Shown here one piece after another: positions 16,839 to 25,452 of a stretch of 37,983 nt of DNA. Origin of the DNA: Candidatus Poseidoniaceae archaeon (GTDB lineage Archaea > Thermoplasmatota > Poseidoniia > Poseidoniales > Poseidoniaceae); contig CATISI010000132.1 of the NCBI GenBank assembly GCA_949538025.1, forward strand, positions 1 to 37,983, given 5' to 3'. The notes under the pieces are model-generated. The model made no database searches. It was not told the origin of the DNA and was given only the letters and a program-made list of their open reading frames with translations. The position numbers and the translations under genes are program-made. The first letter of the stretch is position 1, and the number at the start of each line of letters is the position of its first letter.

Positions 16839-18050
16839 TCACGCAGTGCGGTGTCTTTTCAGGAATGCATCGATGCGGTCAAACGCTGTATGAAGAGTCG
16901 CAACATCAGGCAAGAAAACGAGTCGAACGTGACCTTTTCCTTTGTCTCGGCTGAACCCAGAACCGTGGACGAGCAGAACATGTTCCTCATGGAGTAATTT
17001 GAGGACAAACTGCTTGTCGTTTTCTTTCCATTGATCGTCCGTCAATCGAACGAACATGTAGAATGACCCCTCGGGTGTTTCGACTTCAAGCCCCTCAATC
17101 TCTGATATTCGTTGAAGACAGACATCACGACGTTGTTTCACAGTTTTGGAATATTCTTTCATCCATGAGCGATCTTCCTGCAAGCCAGCCAAGAATCCCA
17201 ATTGTGCTGGCGTGGATGCACAAAGACGCGAACGAAGGATTCGTTCAACACCATCACGGACTGAGTTCAAAATGGATGTTGGGTCATGAATTGCCATGTA
17301 TCCAATTCGCCATCCAGGTGCATAGTAGACCTTTGAGACACCGTTCATAGTTACAACTGGAATTGAATTCGATCGACTTGCTACGCTTACTTGGCGGTTT
17401 GAAAAATCAAGACCGTCATAGATTTCATCAGCAACGAGGATGCAGTTGGGCCATGGTTTCAGAATCTCCAGCAACCGATCAATTTCTTCTTGACCAACCA
17501 CAGCACCTGTTGGGTTGTTTGGATTAATTAAAACAAACAATCGAACCTCATCGTTCATTTTTGATTCAATGTCTTCAAAATCAAGCGCCCATCCATTATC
17601 CGAATTTAATCGATATTCGATTGTTTCAGCACCATACATTTGTGGATATGCCATGTAAGGAGGATAGTGGGGGCCCGGAGCCAAGACTTGACTGCCCTCG
17701 TCCAGAGTCGCTTGGAATAGGACTTGAAGGGCTTCTGTTACACCATGGCAAACATACACATCATCCGCTGAAGCAGGCCAACCCTTTGTTCGTTCATCAT
17801 TCGCAATCGCTTCACGTAACTCTGGTAAACCATAAGATGGCGAGTAACCATTCCTCCCGTCGTTCAAAGCCTTGGCGAAGGCTTCGACCATGTGTTTAGG
17901 TGTTGGCAATCCAGGGTATGCGATTGGATCGCCGATGTTGAGTTTGATGATGGAGTGGCCTTGAGCTTCGAGTTCAGTTGCAGGAACAACCACATCGCGA
18001 ATGGCGTACTCGATATTCAGAGCACGGTCTGTTGCGCTAATGTGTTGCAT
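16839..18050 (-). CDS. Class I/II PLP-dependent aminotransferase (alanine/aspartate type)
   Basis: 403 residues, the normal length for fold-type I aminotransferases. These move an amino group between amino acids and 2-oxo acids in the cytoplasm. The PLP lysine is Lys240 in MNGVSKVYYAPGWRIGY. The cofactor ring contacts are Asn177/Asn179 in INPNNPTGAVV and Asp208/Tyr211 in VADEIYDGL. The N-terminal phrase EYAIRDVVVPATELEAQG with KLNIGDP resembles AlaA-like glutamate-pyruvate aminotransferases of bacteria and archaea, so alanine synthesis or breakdown is the likeliest role. Aspartate or aromatic substrates cannot be excluded. The start at 18050 has a GTGAT Shine-Dalgarno-like sequence next to the upstream EVE gene stop. 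The 3' end overlaps the membrane protein's possible GTG start. Confidence 0.88.
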   Translation of the reverse strand: MQHISATDRALNIEYAIRDVVVPATELEAQGHSIIKLNIGDPIAYPGLPTPKHMVEAFAKALNDGRNGYSPSYGLPELREAIANDERTKGWPASADDVYVCHGVTEALQVLFQATLDEGSQVLAPGPHYPPYMAYPQMYGAETIEYRLNSDNGWALDFEDIESKMNDEVRLFVLINPNNPTGAVVGQEEIDRLLEILKPWPNCILVADEIYDGLDFSNRQVSVASRSNSIPVVTMNGVSKVYYAPGWRIGYMAIHDPTSILNSVRDGVERILRSRLCASTPAQLGFLAGLQEDRSWMKEYSKTVKQRRDVCLQRISEIEGLEVETPEGSFYMFVRLTDDQWKENDKQFVLKLLHEEHVLLVHGSGFSRDKGKGHVRLVFLPDVATLHTAFDRIDAFLKRHRTA

Positions 18051-18059
18051 GGAATCACT

Positions 18060-18539
18060 TCACTCAACTATTGATGGGTCAACGCCACCCATGTTGCAGA
18101 TGTGTCGAAACTCGTTTTCTTGGACTGGCTGAATCGAGAGTCGTTGTCCTCTTCGGATCAACAACATATCCGCAAGTGCTTCTTCTTGTCGAACAGCATC
18201 CAATGAGACGATGTTTTCGAGTTCACATACAGGCTCAATATCGACCATGAACCATCGAGGATTTTCAGGAGTTGACTTCTCGTCAAAGTATTTTGATGAC
18301 GAATCCCACGAAGTAAAGTCACCATATCCTTCGTTGCATACTTTGGCGATACCTGCGATGTGAGGTGGTTTGCAGTTAGAATGATAGTAGAGAATGAAAT
18401 CTCCAACTTTCATTTCGTCTCGCATCATGTTCCGTGCTTGGTAATTGCGAACACCGTCCCAATGTGTCTTGCCATCTGCAACAAGTTGCGCATAGGGGTA
18501 GACATCGAGTTCCGACTTCATCAACCAATACTTGACCAT
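18060..18539 (-). CDS. EVE-domain protein
   Basis: 159 residues from the ATG at 18539, a normal size for single-domain EVE proteins such as the thymocyte nuclear protein 1 family. EVE domains are PUA-related and bind modified bases in DNA or RNA. Family signs are the opening KYWLMKSE, WDGVRNYQARNMMRD, KVGDFILYYHSN, AGIAKV and PRWFMVDIEP. An in-frame GTG at 18587 would overlap the RND transporter stop but adds 16 residues unlike the family. The gene sits between the transporter (41 bases away) and the aminotransferase (nine bases away) in an apparent operon. No methylase or nuclease is adjacent, so the context does not point to restriction of modified DNA. Confidence 0.88.
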   Translation of the reverse strand: MVKYWLMKSELDVYPYAQLVADGKTHWDGVRNYQARNMMRDEMKVGDFILYYHSNCKPPHIAGIAKVCNEGYGDFTSWDSSSKYFDEKSTPENPRWFMVDIEPVCELENIVSLDAVRQEEALADMLLIRRGQRLSIQPVQENEFRHICNMGGVDPSIVE

Positions 18540-18580
18540 GTTTGTTGGTAGGAATACAGGTCTTATCCCTTTGCTTGGCT

Positions 18581-21500
18581 TCACCACGCTTCTTTGTTGC
18601 TCGGATCATGGATGAGAACGGCCTCCAAGACGTCCGGGTCATCAGCTTTCATTTTTCCAAGTCCCAATCGCCTCGACATCGCAGAAGGTCCTCCAACAAC
18701 ACCGATTCCAAGTTTCTCAAGCGTGACGAAGATGGCAGGAAGCAGCAGTAGGGCACTCGCTGCCGCAACCCAAAGCAAGATGAGGATAACCGTAACGAAC
18801 GGTTTAATTTCAGGAATCGGGATTTGATAGGCAGTAAACATACCAAGGGAAGTAACGACTGCCGCCTCAAATAGCGACATTCCTGTTCCGACTGCAGCGG
18901 AACGAATCGCCTCAATTCCACCGCCGAGTTCACGTATACGATTGGCGATATGAATCGAAAAGTCCACTCCCACTCCAACCAGAATCGAACCAATCATGAC
19001 CGTTACGAGTGATAATGGCACATCCATTTGCCACATGACGAGCCACTGAAGTGCAACGGTGGCGATAACAGGTGATGTCGTCAAAAGAGAATAACGAATG
19101 TCTCTGAACACGACAGCGAGTACAATCAGTGTAAGCACAATGGCAAATCCAAGCGAGGTCCATTGTGAGTCAACAATCAATTTGTTGACTTCGATAGCGG
19201 TTGCAGCGACTCCTGTCAATTTTTCAGCACGTTCTTGATGCGTACCTTGGAATCCTTCAGAGTACTCGTTGATTTGATCAACAGCTACGGCAGTATCAGC
19301 TACTGGAATGAATGGCATGTCGATGTAAATCAGCGTTCGATCATAATCCGAGTTAATGAAAATCTCACGCATTTCCTTTGTTAGTGATGAATAGAATACA
19401 TCAAGCAAGAAAATCTGAGTCTGTCTTGAACCCGGCAATCCAAATTCTTCGGGAGTCGTCAACAGATCCCAAAAAGTTGCACCTTGTGTGACTTCTTGGT
19501 CGAGCAATATTTCGAAGATTTCTCGGGTCTCTTGTGGAAGGGCATTGTAGCCAGGAATTTCTTTTATTTGAGCGAGAATGGGTTGGCCTGAAAGTGTGGT
19601 ACCCAATCCCGTTGCTTTCATCAAAAACACAACAGATACGGCAGATGCATTTTCAACGGTGTTGAGATTTCTCTCTAGCCCGTCAATGAGTTTCAGATTT
19701 TGAGCCGGATCGTCGTTGGTTGGGTCAGTGTCCTGAATATCACCAGATACGTTGGCGTGGACAAGAACCATACCGATTTGCCCTGCGTTAAATTCACGGC
19801 TGTATTGTTTCATTTTGATGACCGGTTGTTCACCTTCTGGAGCCATGCCTAGCAAGTCGATGTTCTCTTCAACGTTAGCCTGGCCCAGCGTCGCTGAAAC
19901 GAGTACGAGAATCAAGAAAAATCCGATCAAGCTACGATTGCGTTTGACCGGAATATCCACCGCGGCATCGAAAACTTTCAATGGAGGATGTTTCGGTTTA
20001 CGCAAATCAAGAATCAGTGTAAGATTCGGTACCATGAACATAGTCAAGATATAGACAACGACAATACCTCCTGAGAGAGCAATTCCGACTGTTTTGATCG
20101 GCGCCATTGGCGTGAAAATCAAGGAAATGAACCCAATAACGGTTGTGACAGCAGATAGGAAAACCGCACGACCGGTCGACTTCATCGAAGCCTGCATCTT
20201 TTCGGATCTGCTGCCCTCCTCTTCAGCGTACCTGTTGGTGATGTGCAAACCGTACGAAACGCCCAGTGCAAGCAAAATTGGACCGACGATAATGACCGTC
20301 ATCGTCACTTCATAATTCGATGCACCTATGATTCCAAGCGTCCAAAAGACTGCACATAATGTTGGAAGTCCGGCAATGATGACAACTTTGATTCCTTGAA
20401 TTGGGCGAATGCCCGAGATTCCTGCTTGCAGTAAATCGGAGTGGAAAACAAACAACCCAAGTGCAACCAAAACAACAGCCATCGGGAAAATTTCCCAAAA
20501 CAAACGGAATGAAAACTCAGTCACTGAATTCGTAATTGGGACAGGCCCTGTCAGGGTCATCTTCAACCCAAGGTCATCCCAAGTACAACGGTCGGCGCTC
20601 GCTGGATTGCCGTTTTGATCGAATTCGCATGGCCGCTGTTCGACTGAGATGTTGTCGAGTCGTTGTTGTGTTGCCTCAATGATATCTTTGGCCTCGACAG
20701 AGTCTACAACTGCAACCGCCATGATGGCTCGATCGAGTTTAATGTCTTCTCCTTCAAAACATCCGATGTCATCAGTCCCTTCGTCGTCCGGTTGGCCGCT
20801 GCATGCGTTAGTATTCCTAGCAAGTTTATCAAGACCTGGAGTTGGTGATCCGTCGTTTTCATACATTTCCCCGATGATCAAATCGATGGTTGTCTGGGAC
20901 GGGATTTCATAACCACCAGCAAATTGATCGTCACCTGCAGACAATGCCGTGTTTACGCTTCCTGCGAAGTTTTCACATAGATCTTCACCGATTGGACATT
21001 GACGCCCCAGTTCGGTAATGAAAGCATCTCGCACACGAGGCAAACTCGAATTGATTTCCTTTAGTACCGTAGAAATTGAAAGAATGTAAATAACGTCATC
21101 GCTCTCGTTATCAGACACGTAAGGGTTGATGCTTTTCTCTACGTAACTGATTTCTTGCAAAATCCTTTGGTCAGTAATGTTGTTTTTATCTGACTCGATG
21201 TAAATGACCATGACGTTAGTTGTCCAATCAGCTTCAACCATTTCGATAAGTTCCTTGACCTCACTTCCATCGGGAAGATATACTTCCATGTCACCGTTGA
21301 CATTAAGCGCAGGTTCGTTCGGATCATCATCAAATTGCGTGTCGTCAAGGAATCCTGACGTTGTAACGAAATACAATGTAATCATCAAAAACAAGGCAAC
21401 AGTTGCAACCGGGAAACGCGTGATAGCACCTGTTGCTCCAGATTTTTGCCATTCTCGTTTCAGCCTCTTTGGAGCTTCAAGGACTGCGTCAACAGCCTTT

Positions 21501-21658
21501 TTTGCATCAAAGTCACGTACACGAGCAGAGATGTCAACCGAGGCTACTCGTACACGTTCTCGGCTGTAATCAGCAATCGCCTGAAGACGCCCAACGTCCT
21601 CCCCATCATGAGAGGATGTTTTCTCTTTGGCGTCATCCGGCATACGGCTACCCAGCAT
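18581..21658 (-). CDS. RND superfamily transporter, MMPL/HpnN-like
   Basis: 1025 residues. The architecture is that of RND/MMPL exporters: a cytoplasmic N-terminal stretch of about 85 residues, a first helix near 90-110, a large exterior loop of about 250 residues, five or six helices, then a second loop and a second helix block. Sterol-sensing-like pieces are recognisable, such as TVIGFISLIFTPMAPIKTVG and a second copy with FEAAVVTSLGMFTAYQIPIP. The second repeat keeps the Asp of the usual helix motif (GVGVDFSIHIANRI, near residue 898). The matching place in the first repeat reads GVSYGLHITNRYAEE, with Gly instead. The substrate is unknown; lipids or hydrophobic compounds are typical of relatives. 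It is first in the run of minus-strand genes, with a palindrome just upstream of its ATG. Confidence 0.88.
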   Translation of the reverse strand: MLGSRMPDDAKEKTSSHDGEDVGRLQAIADYSRERVRVASVDISARVRDFDAKKAVDAVLEAPKRLKREWQKSGATGAITRFPVATVALFLMITLYFVTTSGFLDDTQFDDDPNEPALNVNGDMEVYLPDGSEVKELIEMVEADWTTNVMVIYIESDKNNITDQRILQEISYVEKSINPYVSDNESDDVIYILSISTVLKEINSSLPRVRDAFITELGRQCPIGEDLCENFAGSVNTALSAGDDQFAGGYEIPSQTTIDLIIGEMYENDGSPTPGLDKLARNTNACSGQPDDEGTDDIGCFEGEDIKLDRAIMAVAVVDSVEAKDIIEATQQRLDNISVEQRPCEFDQNGNPASADRCTWDDLGLKMTLTGPVPITNSVTEFSFRLFWEIFPMAVVLVALGLFVFHSDLLQAGISGIRPIQGIKVVIIAGLPTLCAVFWTLGIIGASNYEVTMTVIIVGPILLALGVSYGLHITNRYAEEEGSRSEKMQASMKSTGRAVFLSAVTTVIGFISLIFTPMAPIKTVGIALSGGIVVVYILTMFMVPNLTLILDLRKPKHPPLKVFDAAVDIPVKRNRSLIGFFLILVLVSATLGQANVEENIDLLGMAPEGEQPVIKMKQYSREFNAGQIGMVLVHANVSGDIQDTDPTNDDPAQNLKLIDGLERNLNTVENASAVSVVFLMKATGLGTTLSGQPILAQIKEIPGYNALPQETREIFEILLDQEVTQGATFWDLLTTPEEFGLPGSRQTQIFLLDVFYSSLTKEMREIFINSDYDRTLIYIDMPFIPVADTAVAVDQINEYSEGFQGTHQERAEKLTGVAATAIEVNKLIVDSQWTSLGFAIVLTLIVLAVVFRDIRYSLLTTSPVIATVALQWLVMWQMDVPLSLVTVMIGSILVGVGVDFSIHIANRIRELGGGIEAIRSAAVGTGMSLFEAAVVTSLGMFTAYQIPIPEIKPFVTVILILLWVAAASALLLLPAIFVTLEKLGIGVVGGPSAMSRRLGLGKMKADDPDVLEAVLIHDPSNKEAW

Positions 21659-21668
21659 CCCCTAGGGT

Positions 21669-21681
21669 CTTTCATTGAAAG
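21669..21681. promoter_or_regulatory. Palindrome upstream of the RND transporter start
   Basis: CTTTCA-T-TGAAAG is a perfect 6-base inverted repeat around one central base, 11-23 bases upstream of the transporter ATG in the divergent intergenic region shared with valS. The position, between an expected TATA box and the start site, suits a repressor operator. There is only one copy here. Confidence 0.35.
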
Positions 21682-21742
21682 TATTGCTGTCTCGTTGTGA
21701 GGGAACCGTTGAAAAAGAAACGCAGACAGGGTCAATCGGACC

Positions 21743-21759
21743 CCCCCAGTTACAGGGGG
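21743..21759 (+). promoter_or_regulatory. GC hairpin in the valS leader
   Basis: CCCCC-AGTTACA-GGGGG can form a 5-bp all-GC stem with a 7-nt loop, ending 17 bases before the valS ATG. It would lie in the mRNA leader if transcription starts upstream of it. It is too short to call a T-box or other known riboswitch. Confidence 0.3.
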
Positions 21760-21776
21760 AAGGGCCGGTGTTAAGC

Positions 21777-24239
21777 ATGGGAACGCCTCGACTTCCAGAA
21801 AAAAGATGGTCAATCGACCTCGAAAAGAGCATACAGGAACAACACTACGCCGATGAAAGCGCGTATCAACAACGATATGGTTTCAAGCCAAAAAGCGGGA
21901 AACCAATTTTTGTGATTGATACACCACCTCCATACCCCTCAGGAACGTGGCATATTGGTGCTGTTGCTCAATATTCCATGATTGATGTCCTAGCGCGTTC
22001 ACAGCGGTTGCTGGGTAAGGAAGTCTATTTCCCCTGGGGCGTGGACCGAAATGGAATCAATATTGAATTCACCGTCGAAAAGAACACAAAGCGAAAGATG
22101 AAGACCTACGACAGAGAAGAGTTTCTCAACCTATGTCGTGAAACCATTGAGACGTTCACCCAAGCCATGCGAAAAACAGCTGCTCGTGTTGGATTATCCT
22201 GCGATTTCGCCGCCGAGTATCTCACCGACGCTTCTGATTACCGATCGGTAACCCAATCAATTTTCATTGAATTGTTCAAAAAAGGAGACATCGTCGAAGA
22301 TTTGAGACCAAACATCTACGACCCTGTGGAAGGAACCACGATTGCCGATGCTGAAGTAGAGCGAATTGGTCGAATGACAAAGTTGGTCGACGTTCGTTGG
22401 AAGACCGAAGATGGTGAAGACCTCATCATCTCGACAACTCGGCCGGAATTGATTTGTGCATGTGGCGTCGTTGTTGTCCATCCCGATGACCAGCGTTATC
22501 AACATCTTATTGGAAAGAAGGCCATTCTTCCAATGCCGGTAACCGGACGTGAACAATCCGTTGAAATTCAGACACACCCCTCGGTTAAGTCCGAATTCGG
22601 AAGTGGAATTTTGATGGTTTGTTCGTTTGGTGATCAAAACGACGTTGCAGTCTTCAGAGAACTTGGCCTAGCGCCGTTCCAAGCAATAGATTTGAACGGA
22701 TGCATGACCTCAATCTCGGGACCGCTAGAAGGATTATCGGTTCTTGATGCCCGAGCAAAAGCGATTGAGATGTTGGAAATACAGGATAACATCGATGCTA
22801 TTGAGGAGCGACAGCAGGAAGTCCCCGTTTCAGAACGAGGAAAGAATCCTGTGGAGATTATCCTTCTGAAAGAATGGTACGTTCGCCAAACACACATGCA
22901 AGAAAAGATGCTCGACTTGATAGAACAGATTGAATTCCATCCACCACGTAACCGACAATTCTTACTGGATTGGATGGACAACATCAGCATCGATTGGCCA
23001 ATATCACGACGACGATGGTACCATACTGAGATTCCAATTTGGTATAGCGAAAACGAGGATTGCATCATCGTTCCACCTGCTGGAACCTATGTACAGCCAT
23101 GGAAAGACGCACCACCAGAAGGATCAAGAGTGTTACAACGAGATACACGAGAAGACATTGGATCTTACTCCGAACTCAAGGAGCAGATGGGACACATCCG
23201 TGGCGAAGAGAAGGTATTCGACACATGGATGGATTCTTCCAACTCCAATCTATTCGTCAGCGGCTATCTCAACCAACCTGACGTTTTCGAGAAGGCGTTC
23301 CCGACAGCATTGCGTCCACAAGGAAAAGAGATTGTCCGTACGTGGTTGTATTACACCCTGCTCAAATCCGCACTGCTGCTCGAACAGCCTGGCTTCAAAC
23401 ACGTGTGGATTGATGGATTGGGGATGGACCCTTGGGGCAGAAAGATGTCGAAATCGCTCGGAAATGGAATCGATGCTGATAGTGTCCTCGAATGTGGCGC
23501 TGGAGGACGAACAGGTTCATGGAAGGTCCGAGGACCTGATGGGTCGGTCAGTCTCAAAGCAAACAAAATTGGTAGCGAATGTTTTCGACTCTGGAAGGCA
23601 TGTGAAGCTCAAGTTGGAGATGATTTCCACATCAACCCAGAAGAGATTGAATCGAAGTACTTTGGTGTACTAACGAAAATATTCAACGTCGCCCGATTTG
23701 CCAGCCAGTTTGATTGTCCAGATGAAGAACCACCTGCACCATATCCGATTGAGGATCGTTGGATTCAGTCCGAATTTGCAACCATGATGGCAATCGTTCG
23801 AACGTCTTGGGAAAACCTCGACATATACACTGCCACTCAGGCTCTTAAGACATTTGGAACAGGGATTTTGCCTTCACATTGGCTTGAAATGGCAAAATCT
23901 CGATTGTACGACGGAGATGAACATGCTGCTTGGACCATTCACAACATTTTACGTGACTTCCTCGCTGCATTCAGCCCAATTTGTCCCTTCTTTTGTCATC
24001 ACATTTCGATGACGCTCTACAAAACAAGCGCAGTTGATGTTGATTCCTTCCCAAACCTACCGCCTGTCGATGAGGATTTGAATGCCAAAACTTCAGACAT
24101 TGAATCGTTCAACAGTGAAGTTTGGAAAACGAAGAAGGAAAATGGCTTGTCATTGAATGCTGAAATTGAAGGCATCGCAATACCAGACAACCTCAAAGGG
24201 TTCAAGGACACCCTCACTCGGATGCACAAATTACTCTGA
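21777..24239 (+). CDS. valS: Valyl-tRNA synthetase
   Basis: 820 residues from the ATG at 21777. A TTG at 21675 is also in frame but adds low-quality sequence. This class I synthetase charges tRNA-Val. The HIGH signature is TPPPYPSGTWHIGA (His59), and the KMSKS signature is GRKMSKSLGNG (Lys556-Ser560). The editing domain carries ISTTRPELICACGVVVVHPDD. NISIDWPISRRRWYHTEIPIWY is the standard catalytic-core block. After KMSKS there is an inserted stretch of about 25 residues (GAGGRTGSWKVRGPDGSVS) before the helix GSECFRLWKACEAQ. The chain ends soon after the anticodon-binding helices with no long C-terminal coiled coil, as is common in archaea. GGTG lies six bases upstream of the ATG. The 3' end overlaps dinB by nine bases. 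Confidence 0.93.
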   Translation: MGTPRLPEKRWSIDLEKSIQEQHYADESAYQQRYGFKPKSGKPIFVIDTPPPYPSGTWHIGAVAQYSMIDVLARSQRLLGKEVYFPWGVDRNGINIEFTVEKNTKRKMKTYDREEFLNLCRETIETFTQAMRKTAARVGLSCDFAAEYLTDASDYRSVTQSIFIELFKKGDIVEDLRPNIYDPVEGTTIADAEVERIGRMTKLVDVRWKTEDGEDLIISTTRPELICACGVVVVHPDDQRYQHLIGKKAILPMPVTGREQSVEIQTHPSVKSEFGSGILMVCSFGDQNDVAVFRELGLAPFQAIDLNGCMTSISGPLEGLSVLDARAKAIEMLEIQDNIDAIEERQQEVPVSERGKNPVEIILLKEWYVRQTHMQEKMLDLIEQIEFHPPRNRQFLLDWMDNISIDWPISRRRWYHTEIPIWYSENEDCIIVPPAGTYVQPWKDAPPEGSRVLQRDTREDIGSYSELKEQMGHIRGEEKVFDTWMDSSNSNLFVSGYLNQPDVFEKAFPTALRPQGKEIVRTWLYYTLLKSALLLEQPGFKHVWIDGLGMDPWGRKMSKSLGNGIDADSVLECGAGGRTGSWKVRGPDGSVSLKANKIGSECFRLWKACEAQVGDDFHINPEEIESKYFGVLTKIFNVARFASQFDCPDEEPPAPYPIEDRWIQSEFATMMAIVRTSWENLDIYTATQALKTFGTGILPSHWLEMAKSRLYDGDEHAAWTIHNILRDFLAAFSPICPFFCHHISMTLYKTSAVDVDSFPNLPPVDEDLNAKTSDIESFNSEVWKTKKENGLSLNAEIEGIAIPDNLKGFKDTLTRMHKLL

Positions 24240-25379
24240 TTCATCAATAAGGTCAAGCGTGGTTTGACGGAAGTCCATTTCTTCGAGTTGACCCAGTCGG
24301 AAACCAATCAGACGAATTTTTTCATCCTGGTGAACGTTTTCTGCAAACAGTCTGCGAACTTGTCTCAGAAACACCTCCGTATCATCCATGGCAACAGGTA
24401 TCGAACGACCGTGCGTGTGTGTTTCAAAGCCAGTGTATCGGATTTTGACTTCTGCAAGGCGACCCGCAATTCCCTCAGTTCGTGCTTTTTCCAACACAGT
24501 CTGCGTCAATTGTTCAAGAAGATGAAGTACATGCTCATGATCACTTTGATCGCTGGAAAATGTTCGTTCCTTACCAATCGAGCGGCGAGATCTTAGAGGA
24601 CTGACATCGTTGGATGTCAAACCCTCAACCACCCTTAACAACCAAGAAGCAAATCGGCGAGATGTCATTCTGGCAAGAGCGAGCTCACCCAATCCAACCG
24701 CCTCGTCCATGGTTGTCACACCCCACTCTGCAAGAACGTTCGCAGTTTTCGGGCCAATACCAGGTACTTCTCTTACAGATCGAGCATCAAAGAACTCCGA
24801 TACCTCGTCTGGCAGAACTCGATGAATACCGTTTGGTTTGTTCACTTCGGAGGACATCTTTGCGATGATTCGTGTTGGCCCAATTCCAAAAGAAGCGGTC
24901 AGACCCACTTTCTCATGAATCGATCTTTGGAGTCTTCGTGCAAGAGCCATCGCTTCATCCCAATCGTGCTTGACAATCTCAGTGACATCGAGATAAGCTT
25001 CATCGATGCTCGCCTGTTCGAATTTGTCTGAATTTTGCCTCAGAATCTTCATGACCCGTCGAGAAGCCATCGAATACAACGACCGAGTACCCCGAATGAA
25101 TCGTGCAGGGCCAAAAGGGTGACCTGGACATCGGCGCCATGCTTCAGAAATCGGCATCGCAGACCGAACGCCGTATTGTCTTGCAGCATAGTTGCATGTT
25201 GAAACAATACCTCGTCCACGACCTTGCATCGGATCCGAACCAATGATCAACGGTTCATCCTCAGGAAAGCCATGGTGAAGAATTTCGACTGATGCAAAAA
25301 ATGCATCAAGGTCGCAATGGATGATGATTCGCTCCTCACGCACACATCGACACACTTGTCGGCAGTGTTTGAAATTCAT
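24231..25379 (-). CDS. dinB: Y-family DNA polymerase IV (translesion polymerase)
   Basis: 382 residues, standard length. DinB copies past damaged bases with low fidelity and has no proofreading. Catalytic acids are Asp23 in HCDLDAFFASVE and Asp126/Glu127 in QASIDEAYLDVT. Phe28 takes the steric-gate position. The DNA-binding helix-hairpin-helix is VPGIGPKTANVLAEWG. The little-finger domain follows, and the C-terminus carries QTTLDLID (Gln372 to Asp379), resembling a PCNA-interacting peptide though lacking the usual aromatic pair. The start ATG at 25379 is preceded by AAGTGAAGG. All catalytic residues are present, unlike the inactive Y-family ImuB of bacterial mutasomes. It is divergently placed next to the RecA-like gene and close to the exonuclease-deficient polymerase, which suggests a joint role in damage tolerance. 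Confidence 0.94.
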   Translation of the reverse strand: MNFKHCRQVCRCVREERIIIHCDLDAFFASVEILHHGFPEDEPLIIGSDPMQGRGRGIVSTCNYAARQYGVRSAMPISEAWRRCPGHPFGPARFIRGTRSLYSMASRRVMKILRQNSDKFEQASIDEAYLDVTEIVKHDWDEAMALARRLQRSIHEKVGLTASFGIGPTRIIAKMSSEVNKPNGIHRVLPDEVSEFFDARSVREVPGIGPKTANVLAEWGVTTMDEAVGLGELALARMTSRRFASWLLRVVEGLTSNDVSPLRSRRSIGKERTFSSDQSDHEHVLHLLEQLTQTVLEKARTEGIAGRLAEVKIRYTGFETHTHGRSIPVAMDDTEVFLRQVRRLFAENVHQDEKIRLIGFRLGQLEEMDFRQTTLDLIDESE

Positions 25380-25452
25380 CCTTCACTTTTCCATTACTCT
25401 CTGCAAAAACACTGAGGTTTGATTTCGGTGATTGGCAATACTTGGTGAGACA

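Noticed and set aside
21675-21776. TTG start extending ValRS by 34 residues
   Set aside because: The extension is Gly/Pro-rich and unlike ValRS; the ATG at 21777 gives a normal N-terminus.
22930-23673. 247-codon plus-strand frame within valS
   Set aside because: It is a shadow of the ValRS frame, which carries all catalytic motifs through the region.
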